Below, in pieces: positions 34,323 through 43,585 of a stretch of DNA of 64,000 bases. How positions within the stretch are numbered: position 1 is the first letter of the stretch; the number at the start of each line of letters is the position of its first letter. Both the position numbers and the translations under genes were made by a program. Below the pieces are notes generated by a model. The model made no database searches, was not told where the DNA came from, and saw only the letters and a list, made by a program, of their open reading frames with translations. Source of the DNA: Candidatus Binatia bacterium (GTDB lineage: Bacteria; Desulfobacterota; Binatia; HRBIN30); contig JAKLJW010000024.1 in the NCBI GenBank assembly GCA_023150935.1, positions 21,182 through 85,181 of the forward strand, written 5' to 3'.

Positions 34323-35354
34323 TCAATCGAGTCGCAGCTCCGTGCGGCGGTTCTGGGCGCGTCCGTCCGCCGTCTCATTGGAAGCCACGGGATTCGACTC
34401 GCCAAAGCCCTCGACCTTGATCCGCTTGGACGAGATACCGCCCTTGACGAGGTAATTGCGTACCGCCTCGGCGCGGCGCATCGACAGTTTCATGTTGTAC
34501 GCATCCGAGCCGACGCTGTCGGTGTACCCGGCGCATATCACGCCGACGCTCTCGGGCTCGGACTTGAGCACCTTGATCGCCTCGTCGAGGACCGGGATCG
34601 CGTCGGGCCGGATGTTGGACTTGTCGAAATCGAAATGCACCGACCGCAGAACGATCTTCTTCTTCATCGGCGGCGCGGCAACCGGCGGGGGAGGAGGCGG
34701 CGGCGGTGGCGGCGGTGGAACTGCCTCTTCCGCAAACGTGTATTTCACCGAGATACCCGCGGTAGCCCACTGCGCGTCGGCCGGGCCCTGCTGATCGAGG
34801 GGGGCCGGCTTAGGACCGCCGAGATAGTAGGGGTGCGGCGACATGTAGGCCCGATTCCAGCGGCCGAAGGCACCGACGGCCCAGTTCGGCGAGAGGTTGT
34901 AATCGATACCGCCGCCCACCTGGAAGCCGGGGGCCCACTGGTTCATGCGCCCGCCCATCGCCTTATACCCACCGCCCTGCGCGCCCACGTGCAAGTCGAC
35001 CAGATCGTCGAAGACGGGCAGCGAGAAGCGCGGCCCGGCGGTCAACGCCCACATCGTCGTCCACTGCGTCTCGTTCGCGATATCCTGCTGGTAATACCGG
35101 CGATTGTCGTCGTCGGGCGGCCACGCGTTGATGTGCATCTGCGTGAGCAAGCCGATGTACTTGTTGAACTGATAACCGACGAAGGGCTCGCCGGTCATAC
35201 CGAGCTGTACGTGCTGCCGGAAGTTGTCGTTAGTCGGCTGTGCGATGCCGAGGTCGGCCCCCAGAAACAATCCGGGCTCTGCTGCCCGTGAGGTCGCCGC
35301 ACCCATCACGAGGCACGTTAACCCTACACCGATTAATCTGCTCAGTTTGCGCAT
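34323..35354 (-). CDS. OmpA-family outer-membrane protein
   Basis: 343 aa from ATG 35354 behind GAAGGAGG. A signal peptide (1-25, ending SRAAEP) is followed by an 8-strand-like barrel (~26-205), a polyproline hinge of about 12 Pro (~213-224), and the C-terminal OmpA peptidoglycan-binding domain (~235-343). The last carries VHFDFDKSNIRPDAIPVL, AGYTDSVGSDAYNMKLSMRR and GFGESNPVASN...GRAQNRR. It would anchor the outer membrane to peptidoglycan. Transcribed after the RND genes, separated by about 150 bp; its own ribosome site suggests separate expression as well. Confidence 0.9.
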   Translation of the reverse strand: MRKLSRLIGVGLTCLVMGAATSRAAEPGLFLGADLGIAQPTNDNFRQHVQLGMTGEPFVGYQFNKYIGLLTQMHINAWPPDDDNRRYYQQDIANETQWTTMWALTAGPRFSLPVFDDLVDLHVGAQGGGYKAMGGRMNQWAPGFQVGGGIDYNLSPNWAVGAFGRWNRAYMSPHPYYLGGPKPAPLDQQGPADAQWATAGISVKYTFAEEAVPPPPPPPPPPPPVAAPPMKKKIVLRSVHFDFDKSNIRPDAIPVLDEAIKVLKSEPESVGVICAGYTDSVGSDAYNMKLSMRRAEAVRNYLVKGGISSKRIKVEGFGESNPVASNETADGRAQNRRTELRLD

Positions 35355-35504
35355 ACCGTTCCTCCTTCGCTTCGTCCTCGCCGGGCCGAAACACCAGCCT
35401 CGCCGCCCCCCCTTAAAGAGCAAATTTCGATGAACTCGTACTACAAAAGCCCCCCTGCGTCCAGCCTTACATCGGGTCCGCCGGCAATAACGGCAGCGAT
35501 CGCG

Positions 35505-36581
35505 TTAGTGCCCGGACACCAGCACTTCCTCACCGGGGCGCAAGCCACTCAGCACCTCGAAACGATCTGCCCCGGCCGGGGGTCCGAGGGTGACCAGGCG
35601 CCGGGAGGTGCGGCGCTCCGCATCGACGACGGTCACGAAAGTGAGCTGGCCGACGGTCTGCACGGCCGCTCCGGGCACGAGGACGCGCGCGCGCTGACCG
35701 GCAGGAATCACGAGGCGGCCAAACATGCCGGTGTAAACATTCTCGCCCCGCGGCAGTCCGACCTTGACCAGGAACGTGCGCGATCCGGCCTCGGCCTGCG
35801 GCACGATCTCGTCGACCACGCCGCGCAGCACTGCCCCGTCGAGGCCGATGCGCACGTCGAGGGAATCCCCCGGTTTGATGCCGACGGCCAGCGACTCGCG
35901 CACGGGGACTTCGATGCGCAAGGCCGACGGGTCGTAAAGAGCGAGGATCGGCTTGCCCGGAACGGTAGTATCGCCGGGGTCCGCGTACCGATCGACGACC
36001 CGGCCGCTGACCGGCGCGGCGATCTCGGCGTAACTCAGGGCAATGTCGGCGCCGCGCACCCCCTCCCGGGCGCGCTCGAGCTCGGCGGCCGCAATCTTGT
36101 AAGCGGCTTCAGCCTGGTCGAGTTCGCCCTGGCTGACGATCCCCTGTTTGTTCAACTGCACGGCCCGGTCGTAATCGGCCTGCCGGCTGCGGTGCGCCGC
36201 CTCCGCGGCGTCGGCCGCCCGCCGCGCCTCGAAGGCCCTGGCCTGCAAGTCGCGGTCGTCCAGCCGGATAAGGACAGCGCCCTTCTCCACCTGATCGCCG
36301 GCGCGAACGGCTATCTCGCGGATGGCGGCAAGGATGCGCGCCGACACTCCGGTCTTACGTTCCGCCTGCACGGTTCCGGCCGCCTCTTCGACGACCGGAA
36401 CCGATTCCTCGACGATGGTCGCCTTTATCGCGTCGGCGGGTGCTGTCGGCACCGCGACCGCGCCGAATCCGGGGGCGATCTTGTGACCGAAGAAGCCCGA
36501 CATCCACATGATCGACAGCACCATGACGGCTATGCCGATGCCCGCCTGAGCTACCTTCACCATCGTCTGCCGCGAAGCCAT
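35505..36581 (-). CDS. RND efflux periplasmic adaptor (membrane fusion protein)
   Basis: 358 aa from ATG 36581, with CGGAGGC six bases upstream; ATG 36599 in frame is less well placed. An N-terminal membrane anchor (~10-27, GIGIAVMVLSIMWMSGFFG) precedes the lipoyl half-motif (ILAAIREIAVRAGDQVEKGAVLIRLDD), an alpha-hairpin (~110-170, DYDRAVQLNKQGIVSQGELDQAE), the second half-motif with ALSYAEIAAPVSGRVVDRYADPGD, and a beta-barrel and membrane-proximal domain. It connects an inner-membrane RND pump to an outer-membrane channel. Second gene of the pump operon. Confidence 0.9.
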   Translation of the reverse strand: MASRQTMVKVAQAGIGIAVMVLSIMWMSGFFGHKIAPGFGAVAVPTAPADAIKATIVEESVPVVEEAAGTVQAERKTGVSARILAAIREIAVRAGDQVEKGAVLIRLDDRDLQARAFEARRAADAAEAAHRSRQADYDRAVQLNKQGIVSQGELDQAEAAYKIAAAELERAREGVRGADIALSYAEIAAPVSGRVVDRYADPGDTTVPGKPILALYDPSALRIEVPVRESLAVGIKPGDSLDVRIGLDGAVLRGVVDEIVPQAEAGSRTFLVKVGLPRGENVYTGMFGRLVIPAGQRARVLVPGAAVQTVGQLTFVTVVDAERRTSRRLVTLGPPAGADRFEVLSGLRPGEEVLVSGH

Positions 36582-36605
36582 CGTTGCCTCCGTGCCCATT
36601 CGTGG

Positions 36606-39600
36606 TCACTGGGCCTGGCGGGGCACACCGTGCCCTTCCCGGTTGCGGTATACGAGGTCGTACGTGACCGGGATAACCAGGAGCGTGAATGCCGTCGACA
36701 CCAGGAGTCCGAAGATCAGCGCCCACGCCAGCCCCGAGAAGATCGGGTCGAGTGTAATTGGCCAGGCCGCCAGCATTGCCGTTCCCGCCGTCAACATGAT
36801 CGGACGGAACCGTACCGCTCCGCTGCCCAGCAGCGCCGCACGCAGGCTCTGCCCTTCTTTGAGCCGTTCGTGAACGAACTCGATCAGTAGCACCGCATTG
36901 CGCACCGCAATACCGGAAAGCGCAATCATGCCGATCATTGCCGTGGCGGTAAAGAACACCGGATTCGGATAGATACCGACCGGCGTCGAGGTCAGGCGGT
37001 TCAGCAGCCAGAAACCCGGCATGATACCGATGACCGTGAGCGGGATGGAGATCATCAGGATGAGGGGCATGGCGTACGATCCGGTCTGGTAGACGAGGAG
37101 TACGTAAATGCCGAGGCACGCCATACCGAAGGCGATGCCGAGGTCGCGAAAGACGTCGAGGGTGATCTGCCATTCGCCCTCGCCACTCCACACCGCCCGG
37201 GTACCGGCGGGCAGCGCCCAGGGCACCCCCCCGCCGTTGCGAAAGTAGGTGCGCCCGTCGACGTCGCGAGGCGAGGCGGCCGGCGGTGTCGCCCCGGCCG
37301 ACAACTCGTCGGCCGTCACGTCGACGATCGCTTCGGCCGGCGCCCGCCCGGCAGTCTCGGCAAACACGTACGCTACCGGCTGCAGGTCCTTGTGGTAAAT
37401 CGTCCGGTCCGCCCTGGTTTCGAGGAAGCGGCCCAACTCGCCGAGTTGGACGATGGGCACCGGGGCCGTACGCATCCCGCCGGCTTCGCGGACCTGGGTA
37501 TAGCCGGGCCGCCCCTTGAGGTAGATCGTCCGCAGATCCTCGACGGAACTCCGCGTCGCCCGCGGCAAGCGCAGGACGATGTCGAGGGGATTGACCTCGC
37601 CCGGCGCGTGCAGCCGACTCGCGGTCATGCCGTCGAGACTGAGGCGGACGACCTGGCCGATGTCGCTCGTGGCGATGCCCGACAGTGCCGCCTTCTCTTT
37701 GTCGACCGTGAAGGTCCACTGCGGCTGCTCGGCTTCGACGCTGGTGTCGACGTCGGCCACAAACGGCTCGACGCGCAGCCGCGCCGCAAGGATTTCCGCC
37801 GCCGCCTGCAAGCGCGGGTAGGGGACGCCGTCGTCGCCGTAGATCTCCACCGCGAGCGTAGAGATAACCGGCGGCCCCGGCGGGGATTCCACGATCTTGA
37901 TGTTGGCGTCCCAGGCCCGCGCCACCGGCTCGAGCAGGGAGCGCAGGCGCAGGACGATGTCATGCGACTGCGCGCTGCGCTCGCGTTTGCCCGCCAGATT
38001 GACGCGAATATCGGCCAGGTGCGGCCCGCGCCGGAGGTAGTAGTGGCGGACCAAACCATTAAAGTCGATCGCCGAGGCAACACCGCTATAGACGCTGTAG
38101 TTGGTGACCTCGGGAAGGCCGGCGACCACGCCAGCTAGCGCGCGCGCCGCGGCGTCGGTACGTTCCAGCGTAGTCCCTTCGGGCATGTCGATGACGATCT
38201 GGAACTCGTTCTTGTTGTCGAACGGAAGCATCTTGAGGGGCACCAGACGGACACCTCCCAACGAGAGTGCCGCAAGGAACAAGATCGCCATGAGCACCAG
38301 CAGCCCGACCCCCAATCGGCGGGATTCCAGCAACGGGCCCAGCAAGGCCCTGTAAGTCCGATAAGTCAGAGTGCGTTCGAGCACGTAAGGTTCACGTTGC
38401 TCTTCCCGATACACGCGGCGCAACGCGTGGTAGGTCATCCACGGCGTCACCGTGAACGCGACCACGAGGCTCATGAGCATGGCGAGCGGCACGTTGAGTG
38501 CCATGGGCCTCATGTACGGGCCCATCATGCCGGTGATGAAGAACATCGGCAGGAAGGAAACGATGACCGCCAGCGTCGCCAGGATGATCGGCGGCCGGAC
38601 CTCCTGGACCGCCGTCAGGACCGCCTGCAACGGCGGTTCGAGTCGCATCTGAAAGTGCCGGTAGATGTTCTCGACGTCGACGATGGGATCGTCGACGACG
38701 AGGCCGAGCGACAGGATCAGCGCGAACAGCGTCACGCGGTTGATCGTGTAACCGAAGAGGTAATTGACAAAGAGCGTCAGCGAGAACGCAATCGGTACGG
38801 CCACGGCCACCACCAGCGCCTCCCGCCAGCCGAGCGAGAACGCGATGAGCGCGATGACGATCACCAGTGCCACAGCAAGCCCCTCGACCAACTCGTTGAC
38901 CTTGTGGTTGGCAGTCTCGCCGTAGTTGCGGGTGATTTCGTATTCGACGCCGTCCGGAAACAGCACCGGAGCCAGCTCGGCAACGCGCTCGGCCACCGCG
39001 TCGGCCACCCATACGGCGTTGGTACCCTTCTTCTTCGCCACCGCGACATGCACCGCGGGCGCAAAATCGCCCCTGGCCGGACGGCCGACCGCCGCCCGAT
39101 CGGCGGGACCGAAGCCGAGCCAGGTATAGGTCTGCCGCTCGTCCGGTCCGTCGACCACTCTGGCAACGTCGCGCAAGAACACCGGCGCCCCGTCGACGAC
39201 GTTCACCACCGCCGACCGCAGCGACTCCGCGTCCGGAAAGAAGCCGCCGGCTTCGACCAGGTACCGCCGGTCCCCCTGGTCGAACCCGGCGCTGTCCGTT
39301 TCGCTGTTGGACACGCCGAGCGCCCAGGCTACCTCGATCGGCGAGGTGCGCCGCGCCGCCAGGGCATGGGTATCCAGCTCCAGCACAATGCGCCGGGGCG
39401 GCCCGCCGATCACCTCCGTGCGGTTGGTGTTCGGCACCGCCTGCAGACGCAGTTCGAGTTCCTCGGCGACGCGCCGCAGCGCATAGTCGTCGTAGCGTGC
39501 CGGGTCTCGGCTCCAAAGACTGACGTTGACGATCGGCACGTCGTCGATCTCGACCGGCTTCACCACCCAGCCGGTAACGTCGGCGGGCACCCGGTCGATG

Positions 39601-39962
39601 TTCGACTGCACTTTGTTGTAGATCTTGACCAGCGAGTCCTCGCGATTTTCACCCACGAAGAAACGCACCGTCACGATGGCAGCGCCGGCCCGCGACATCG
39701 AGTAGACGTGCTCGACGCCGTCGATCTGGTAGAGGAGCTTCTCCAGCGGCGTCGAGAGCAGACGTTCCACCTCGGTTGCGCTCAGGCCCGGCGCCGACAC
39801 GAAGACATCCGCCAGCGGTACCACGATTTGCGGTTCCTCTTCGCGCGGGGTCACCCACAGGGCAGCCGCCCCGAGCAGGAGCGACACGATAACGAGCAGA
39901 ATGGAAAGATTGCCGCGGAGGAAGACCTCGACGACGCGTTGCGTAAAGGATTCCTTCATCAT
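36606..39962 (-). CDS. RND efflux permease (HAE/AcrB-like)
   Basis: 1118 aa from ATG 39962 (ATG 39959 adjacent), with GAGGAG upstream. Twelve membrane segments and two periplasmic porter loops: TM1 GNLSILLVIVSLLLGAAALW, then PREEEPQIVVP. The TM4 proton-relay pair is in ILSLGLVVDDPIVDVEN (Asp-Asp), and FLPMFFITGMMGPYMRPMA is the TM6 region. It is proton-driven and exports substrates from the periplasm or inner leaflet; substrate unknown. Longer than E. coli AcrB (1049). It is immediately followed by the adaptor gene (24 bp). No outer-membrane factor (TolC-like) is present in the window. Confidence 0.93.
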   Translation of the reverse strand: MMKESFTQRVVEVFLRGNLSILLVIVSLLLGAAALWVTPREEEPQIVVPLADVFVSAPGLSATEVERLLSTPLEKLLYQIDGVEHVYSMSRAGAAIVTVRFFVGENREDSLVKIYNKVQSNIDRVPADVTGWVVKPVEIDDVPIVNVSLWSRDPARYDDYALRRVAEELELRLQAVPNTNRTEVIGGPPRRIVLELDTHALAARRTSPIEVAWALGVSNSETDSAGFDQGDRRYLVEAGGFFPDAESLRSAVVNVVDGAPVFLRDVARVVDGPDERQTYTWLGFGPADRAAVGRPARGDFAPAVHVAVAKKKGTNAVWVADAVAERVAELAPVLFPDGVEYEITRNYGETANHKVNELVEGLAVALVIVIALIAFSLGWREALVVAVAVPIAFSLTLFVNYLFGYTINRVTLFALILSLGLVVDDPIVDVENIYRHFQMRLEPPLQAVLTAVQEVRPPIILATLAVIVSFLPMFFITGMMGPYMRPMALNVPLAMLMSLVVAFTVTPWMTYHALRRVYREEQREPYVLERTLTYRTYRALLGPLLESRRLGVGLLVLMAILFLAALSLGGVRLVPLKMLPFDNKNEFQIVIDMPEGTTLERTDAAARALAGVVAGLPEVTNYSVYSGVASAIDFNGLVRHYYLRRGPHLADIRVNLAGKRERSAQSHDIVLRLRSLLEPVARAWDANIKIVESPPGPPVISTLAVEIYGDDGVPYPRLQAAAEILAARLRVEPFVADVDTSVEAEQPQWTFTVDKEKAALSGIATSDIGQVVRLSLDGMTASRLHAPGEVNPLDIVLRLPRATRSSVEDLRTIYLKGRPGYTQVREAGGMRTAPVPIVQLGELGRFLETRADRTIYHKDLQPVAYVFAETAGRAPAEAIVDVTADELSAGATPPAASPRDVDGRTYFRNGGGVPWALPAGTRAVWSGEGEWQITLDVFRDLGIAFGMACLGIYVLLVYQTGSYAMPLILMISIPLTVIGIMPGFWLLNRLTSTPVGIYPNPVFFTATAMIGMIALSGIAVRNAVLLIEFVHERLKEGQSLRAALLGSGAVRFRPIMLTAGTAMLAAWPITLDPIFSGLAWALIFGLLVSTAFTLLVIPVTYDLVYRNREGHGVPRQAQ

Positions 39963-40262
39963 CCGGCTCCTCGGGTCCCCAGCGTGCCGTGTAAGGCGGC
40001 CCTCGCGTTCGCAGGGTGCCTTGTACCGCGGCCGGCGTCCAGCGCCCTCCCCGCCGAGCGCGCTCGTTCCGTTCCCGAGCGGCAGGTGGAAACCCGCTTC
40101 GAGAACGCAGCTTTTTTCAGCGGCGCGCCGCCCCCGTCGCAAGCTTGAGAAGAATCCGATCCCGATTCCGTCGCCCGTTCGTCGCAGCTACGGCGCGCAC
40201 TGGTGGCAGGAAACTTGCGCGTGACGTTAAGCCGGTAGTGGTGGTAAAAGCGAGGAGGAACC
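39963..40262. other. divergent intergenic region, nothing recognised
   Basis: 300 bp between the RND permease and the hibernation-factor gene, transcribed in opposite directions. It must hold both promoters; I see no safe -35/-10 assignment. A ribosome site (GAGGAGG) closes it at the 40263 gene. Confidence 0.35.
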
Positions 40263-40823
40263 ATGCAGGTACCTTTGCAGATCAGCTTCCGTAATATGGA
40301 GCCGTCGGCGGCCGTCGAAGCGAAAGTCCGGGAACGGGCGGCCAAGCTGGATCGGTTTCACGACCGTATTACCGGTTGCCGGGTAGTGGTGGAGGCCCCG
40401 CACAAGCACCACCACCAGGGCAAGCTCTTCCACGTCAGGATCGACCTGACCGTGCCCGGGGGCGAGTTGCTCGTCACTCGCGATCCTGCTCAGGCACACG
40501 GGCACGAGGACGTCTACGTGGCGATTCGCGACGCTTTTGCAGCCGCACGGCGTCAACTCGACCAGTACGTCGCACAGCGTCGCGGCAGCGTGAAGGCGCA
40601 CGCCGAATCCCCGGTCGGCCACGTCGCCCGGCTGTTTCCCGCCGACGGTTACGGGTTCATCGCCGTCGGCGACGGCCGCGAAGTCTACTTCCACAAGAAC
40701 AGCGTGCTCGGTGCGAACTTCGCGAAGCTCGCCGTCGGTACGCCGGTCACGTTCGTCGAAGAAATGGGCGATAAGGGACCTCAGGCGAGTACGGTGCGGC
40801 TCGTCGGAGCTGGCGAACCGTAA
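40263..40823 (+). CDS. ribosome-hibernation (HPF/RaiA) - cold-shock domain fusion
   Basis: 186 aa. The N-terminal ~100 residues are HPF/RaiA-like: VPLQISFRNMEPSAAVEAKVRERAAKLDRF, HVRIDLTVPGGELLVTRDPA, then VYVAIRDAFAAARRQLDQYV, which match the sigma-54-modulation/S30AE fold that binds idle 30S subunits. Residues ~118-183 are a cold-shock domain: GHVARLFPADGYGFIAVGDGR and EVYFHKNSV contain the RNP1 and RNP2 aromatic motifs. Such fusions occur in several proteobacteria; the CSD replaces the dimerisation tail of long HPF. Probable stationary-phase or stress role. Confidence 0.88.
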   Translation: MQVPLQISFRNMEPSAAVEAKVRERAAKLDRFHDRITGCRVVVEAPHKHHHQGKLFHVRIDLTVPGGELLVTRDPAQAHGHEDVYVAIRDAFAAARRQLDQYVAQRRGSVKAHAESPVGHVARLFPADGYGFIAVGDGREVYFHKNSVLGANFAKLAVGTPVTFVEEMGDKGPQASTVRLVGAGEP

Positions 40824-40877
40824 GAGCGATACGCAGCGGCGGCACAGCCTACACCTTCACGCGGGTCAGCCAAAAAC

Positions 40878-40917
40878 AACGCGGCGGCCGTGCCAGGATC
40901 GGCACGGCCGCCGCGTT
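40878..40917. terminator. bidirectional terminator hairpin
   Basis: 17-bp perfect stem (40878-40894 with 40901-40917), 6-nt loop AGGATC. An A-run lies on the left (CAAAAACAAC), so on the minus strand the stem is followed by a T-rich run. It should end the minus-strand gene at 40940 and also the plus-strand hibernation gene. Confidence 0.85.
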
Positions 40918-40939
40918 GCGGGCGAGCGCGACGGTGCGC

Positions 40940-41296
40940 TCAGGCGGCATGGGAGTGAGACTCGACAGCGCGCAGTTGCCGCTGGCGCCACCGCTCGAGA
41001 CCTTCCCGCAAATAATCGGGGTCAAGGCCGAGGACGTGGCAAATCTCCAGGAACGAGAACGGCCCGACCTGCTCTTCGCCCATGATCCACTCCTCAGCCT
41101 CGCGGAAGATCCGTCGCTCGGACTCCCGCGTGGCCAGCAGGTTGTCCCGAAAACAATTGATGCCGTCTTCGAGCACCGCCAGCATGAGATGCCGCTCGCC
41201 GTGGGCCTGCACACCTCGCCGCGCCAAAAACTGTCCCGGCAAGATGACATCAGGCTGAAACAAACCGTTGTTTACATGCTTGCTGTTGTGACCCAT
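40940..41296 (-). CDS. conserved small soluble protein, function unknown
   Basis: 118 aa from ATG 41296, behind GGGGGTG; GTG 41302 is a weaker start. It begins GHNSKHVNNGLFQPDVILPG, then ERHLMLAVLEDGINCFRDNL, REAEEWIMGEEQVGPFSFLEICHVLGLDPDYLREGL. The last segment resembles a short helix-turn-helix-like or ATPase-lid-like helical motif. I recognise the sequence type as widespread in deltaproteobacterial-like genomes but know no function. Divergent from the sigma factor, with a strong terminator downstream, so it is a single-gene unit. Confidence 0.7.
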   Translation of the reverse strand: MGHNSKHVNNGLFQPDVILPGQFLARRGVQAHGERHLMLAVLEDGINCFRDNLLATRESERRIFREAEEWIMGEEQVGPFSFLEICHVLGLDPDYLREGLERWRQRQLRAVESHSHAA

Positions 41297-41560
41297 CGTC
41301 ACCCCCGGAATTATTTGGTCGGCGCCTGCCAGTCAGACGCCGCGGATTCTGCCTGAGCAAACCGCGGGCCACTGCCGCCGATTCAGACAGGCAATACCGT
41401 CCGGACGGATATCGCCGCTTGAGTTCCGCATTCGCGCCATCCGGAATTCCTGCGGCTGGGAACGGACCCGACCGGGCACGCGGCTCTTTCGCCCCACCTT
41501 ATGTCGGCAAGGCAATCGCTAGGTGTAAATGGGTAAGTGCGTGAAGGGTGGGGGCAGGCG

Positions 41561-42811
41561 ATGCAGACCCGGATTTTCGACGAAACGGCCCAGTCCCCGA
41601 GCCCACGTTCCGTCCGTGGCGCGCGGCGCAGCAAGGAAGTTTCGTTGAATTTTCGCTGCGGGCGTGCCGTCGAAGCCGGCATGTTCGACCCAGAGCCCGC
41701 CGAGCTAAGCCTGACCGATAACGACCTCAGTGGCCCCGCCGAGGCGGACGGCCCGCCGACCGCCGCCGGCGTGTCGGAGCTGGATGCCGAGGCGATCCTT
41801 GGCGCCACGCTCGCCGGCACGCGCCTTCTGACGGCTCGGGAAGAGGCCGACCTGACCCGCCGGATCGTCCGCGCTCGCCGACGGGTGCGCACGCTCCTGC
41901 GTCGGTATCCGCGCCTCGCCCGCCAGGCCCTCGCCGGCGCCGGACGAGGCGTCGTCCACCCGGAGGACGATTTCCGGGAGCGCGAAGCGGTCACCATCCT
42001 CGATTACGCTCACCGCCTCTTGCACGACGCGCCGCGGCGCCGGGCCCTCGGCCTGCGCCTACCGGCCATCCGGCAGTTCTGCGCCGATCTGGCCGCCGCC
42101 CTTGCCGACTATCGCAGGCCCCGCGACGAGATGATTCGCGCCAACGTACGCCTGGTCAGCGCCCTCGCACGGCGCTACCGGCATCCCACCCTCAGCTACC
42201 TCGATCTCTTCCAGGAGGGCACCGTCGGCCTGTTCCGAGCAGTGGAAAAGTACGACCCCGCCCGGGCCGTGAAGTTCAGTACTTACGCAACGTGGTGGAT
42301 CTGGCAGCAACTCGGCCGCGCCGCCGATACCCAGGGCGCCTTGATACGCACTCCCGTGCACTGGAATCAGTTCCGCCGGCGCCACGCGCGCCAGGCCACC
42401 GGGCCCGACACCGACATGGCCGAGACTACGGACGAAATGGACGGCCTCGATCGCGACCGCTTCGACCAGATGGCCTACGGCTTTCGCTTCATATCGACCG
42501 ATGCGCCGCTGAGCGACGATGACGACCGGCAGCTCGGTGCCCTCCTGCCTGACGAAACCGCACAGCCCGACCGGCAGGCGATGTTCACTGCCCTTCGTAC
42601 CCATCTGGACCGCGCCATCGACAGCCTGCCGCCGCGGGAGCAACACATCCTCCGCCAACGCTTCGGCTTCGACACGGACGCCCGCACCCTGGACGAAATC
42701 GGCCAGCAGCTCGGCGTCAGCCGCGAGCGGATTCGTCAGTTGGAAAACCGTGCCCTCGCACGGCTAAAGACCATCTGCGCGGAAAAGGGCCTGCGGGACT
42801 ACCTGAACTGA
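41561..42811 (+). CDS. sigma-70 family RNA polymerase sigma factor
   Basis: 416 aa from ATG 41561; GTG 41537 is in frame but lies before the ribosome site (GGGGGCAGG). Region 2 at ~189-260: IRANVRLVSALARRYRHPTL, DLFQEGTVGLFRAVEKYDPA, KFSTYATWWIWQQLGRA, which binds core enzyme and the -10 element. Region 3 is shortened. Region 4 at ~354-405: LPPREQHILRQRFGFDTD, then TLDEIGQQLGVSRERIRQLE, with the HTH that reads the -35. A poorly conserved ~75-residue N-terminus and lack of full region 1.1 suggest an RpoH/RpoS-like or group 2 alternative sigma. The regulon is unknown; the adjacent divergent gene is a candidate target. Confidence 0.88.
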   Translation: MQTRIFDETAQSPSPRSVRGARRSKEVSLNFRCGRAVEAGMFDPEPAELSLTDNDLSGPAEADGPPTAAGVSELDAEAILGATLAGTRLLTAREEADLTRRIVRARRRVRTLLRRYPRLARQALAGAGRGVVHPEDDFREREAVTILDYAHRLLHDAPRRRALGLRLPAIRQFCADLAAALADYRRPRDEMIRANVRLVSALARRYRHPTLSYLDLFQEGTVGLFRAVEKYDPARAVKFSTYATWWIWQQLGRAADTQGALIRTPVHWNQFRRRHARQATGPDTDMAETTDEMDGLDRDRFDQMAYGFRFISTDAPLSDDDDRQLGALLPDETAQPDRQAMFTALRTHLDRAIDSLPPREQHILRQRFGFDTDARTLDEIGQQLGVSRERIRQLENRALARLKTICAEKGLRDYLN

Positions 42812-43102
42812 GACGGCTGCGCGCCGCCGGAAAATCAGCGCGGGTTGGTGCCCGCACCCCAATGCCCGCAACTCCCCGTTCGCCCCGAGTAGGACCCGTT
42901 TGTTCAGGGGCCGTATCGAGGGGTCACACCGGACGTGCCTCGATACGCGCCTGAACCCTTCGATACGCGGATTGAGAAGACATCGGCTACTCAGGGCGAT
43001 CGGGTTGTCGAGACGGCGCTACTCGGCACGAACGGTGGCGCACCGCTCCTCGATCATCTGTAAAGTTCCTCGCGCCGTGCGCGCAAACGCGGAAATCGTG
43101 GC
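42812..43102. other. intergenic, mostly dispersed repeat
   Basis: 291 bp after the sigma factor. No gene. Most of it is the dispersed repeat described at 42875-43035. Confidence 0.5.
42875..43035 (+). repeat. dispersed intergenic repeat, copy B
   Basis: CCCGTTCGCCCCGAGTAGGA (42875 onward) and the block at 43012-43035 are inverted copies of 15687-15708 and 15734-15757, but the internal spacing differs and extra TCGATACG units are inserted. The first block also recurs at 63965-63984. Non-coding. Confidence 0.65.
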
Positions 43103-43360
43103 TCAGACGGCGCGCTGCATGCCGCTGACGGCACGCGGTCGCACAGCCGGCAAGAAGAACCCAGCGTACTTCCCGCCTTCATCCCAAACCTGCCCCTGCA
43201 CATCCACGCGCCCACGGGAACTGCCGTCCGTACCCGTGAGCGTGCCGCGGTCGTCGATCATGCCACACAGCGCCCCACGGCTGTCGAAGTAGCGGCCACT
43301 CTCGTCTACCCGACCCAGGTAGGTACCCCAGCGATCGAAGTGGTAGGCAGGCTTGTCCAT
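43103..43360 (-). CDS. small glycine-rich repeat protein, beta-flower-like
   Basis: 85 aa from ATG 43360, with GGGAGGG nine bases before. Four short repeats of aromatic-Asp-Gly strands: AYHFDRWGTYLGRVDESG, YFDSRGALCGMIDDRG, TLTGTDGSSRGRVDVQG, VWDEGGKYAGFFLPA. Each repeat is a beta-hairpin-like turn, which resembles the 4-fold beta flower proteins. No catalytic residues stand out. It lies downstream of kaiB on the same strand (225 bp apart). Function unknown. Confidence 0.6.
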   Translation of the reverse strand: MDKPAYHFDRWGTYLGRVDESGRYFDSRGALCGMIDDRGTLTGTDGSSRGRVDVQGQVWDEGGKYAGFFLPAVRPRAVSGMQRAV

Positions 43361-43585
43361 CCTGTTGCGCCCTCCCACACGGGAACTGTTCTCGTCCCGA
43401 CCGACACGCTGCAACTTCCCGGCCACGCTGCCAGCGCAATGTCACTCGACGTTCCACGACGTCGGGCCGGGTCTCCGTTCCAACGCATCGGAATCGGACC
43501 CGGGGGCTCACCAGATTACGGGAAACGCACTGCCGGCTTATCGATCGTGTTTGGTCGGGGGAACCGCTGGGGCTGCCGTCGACTT

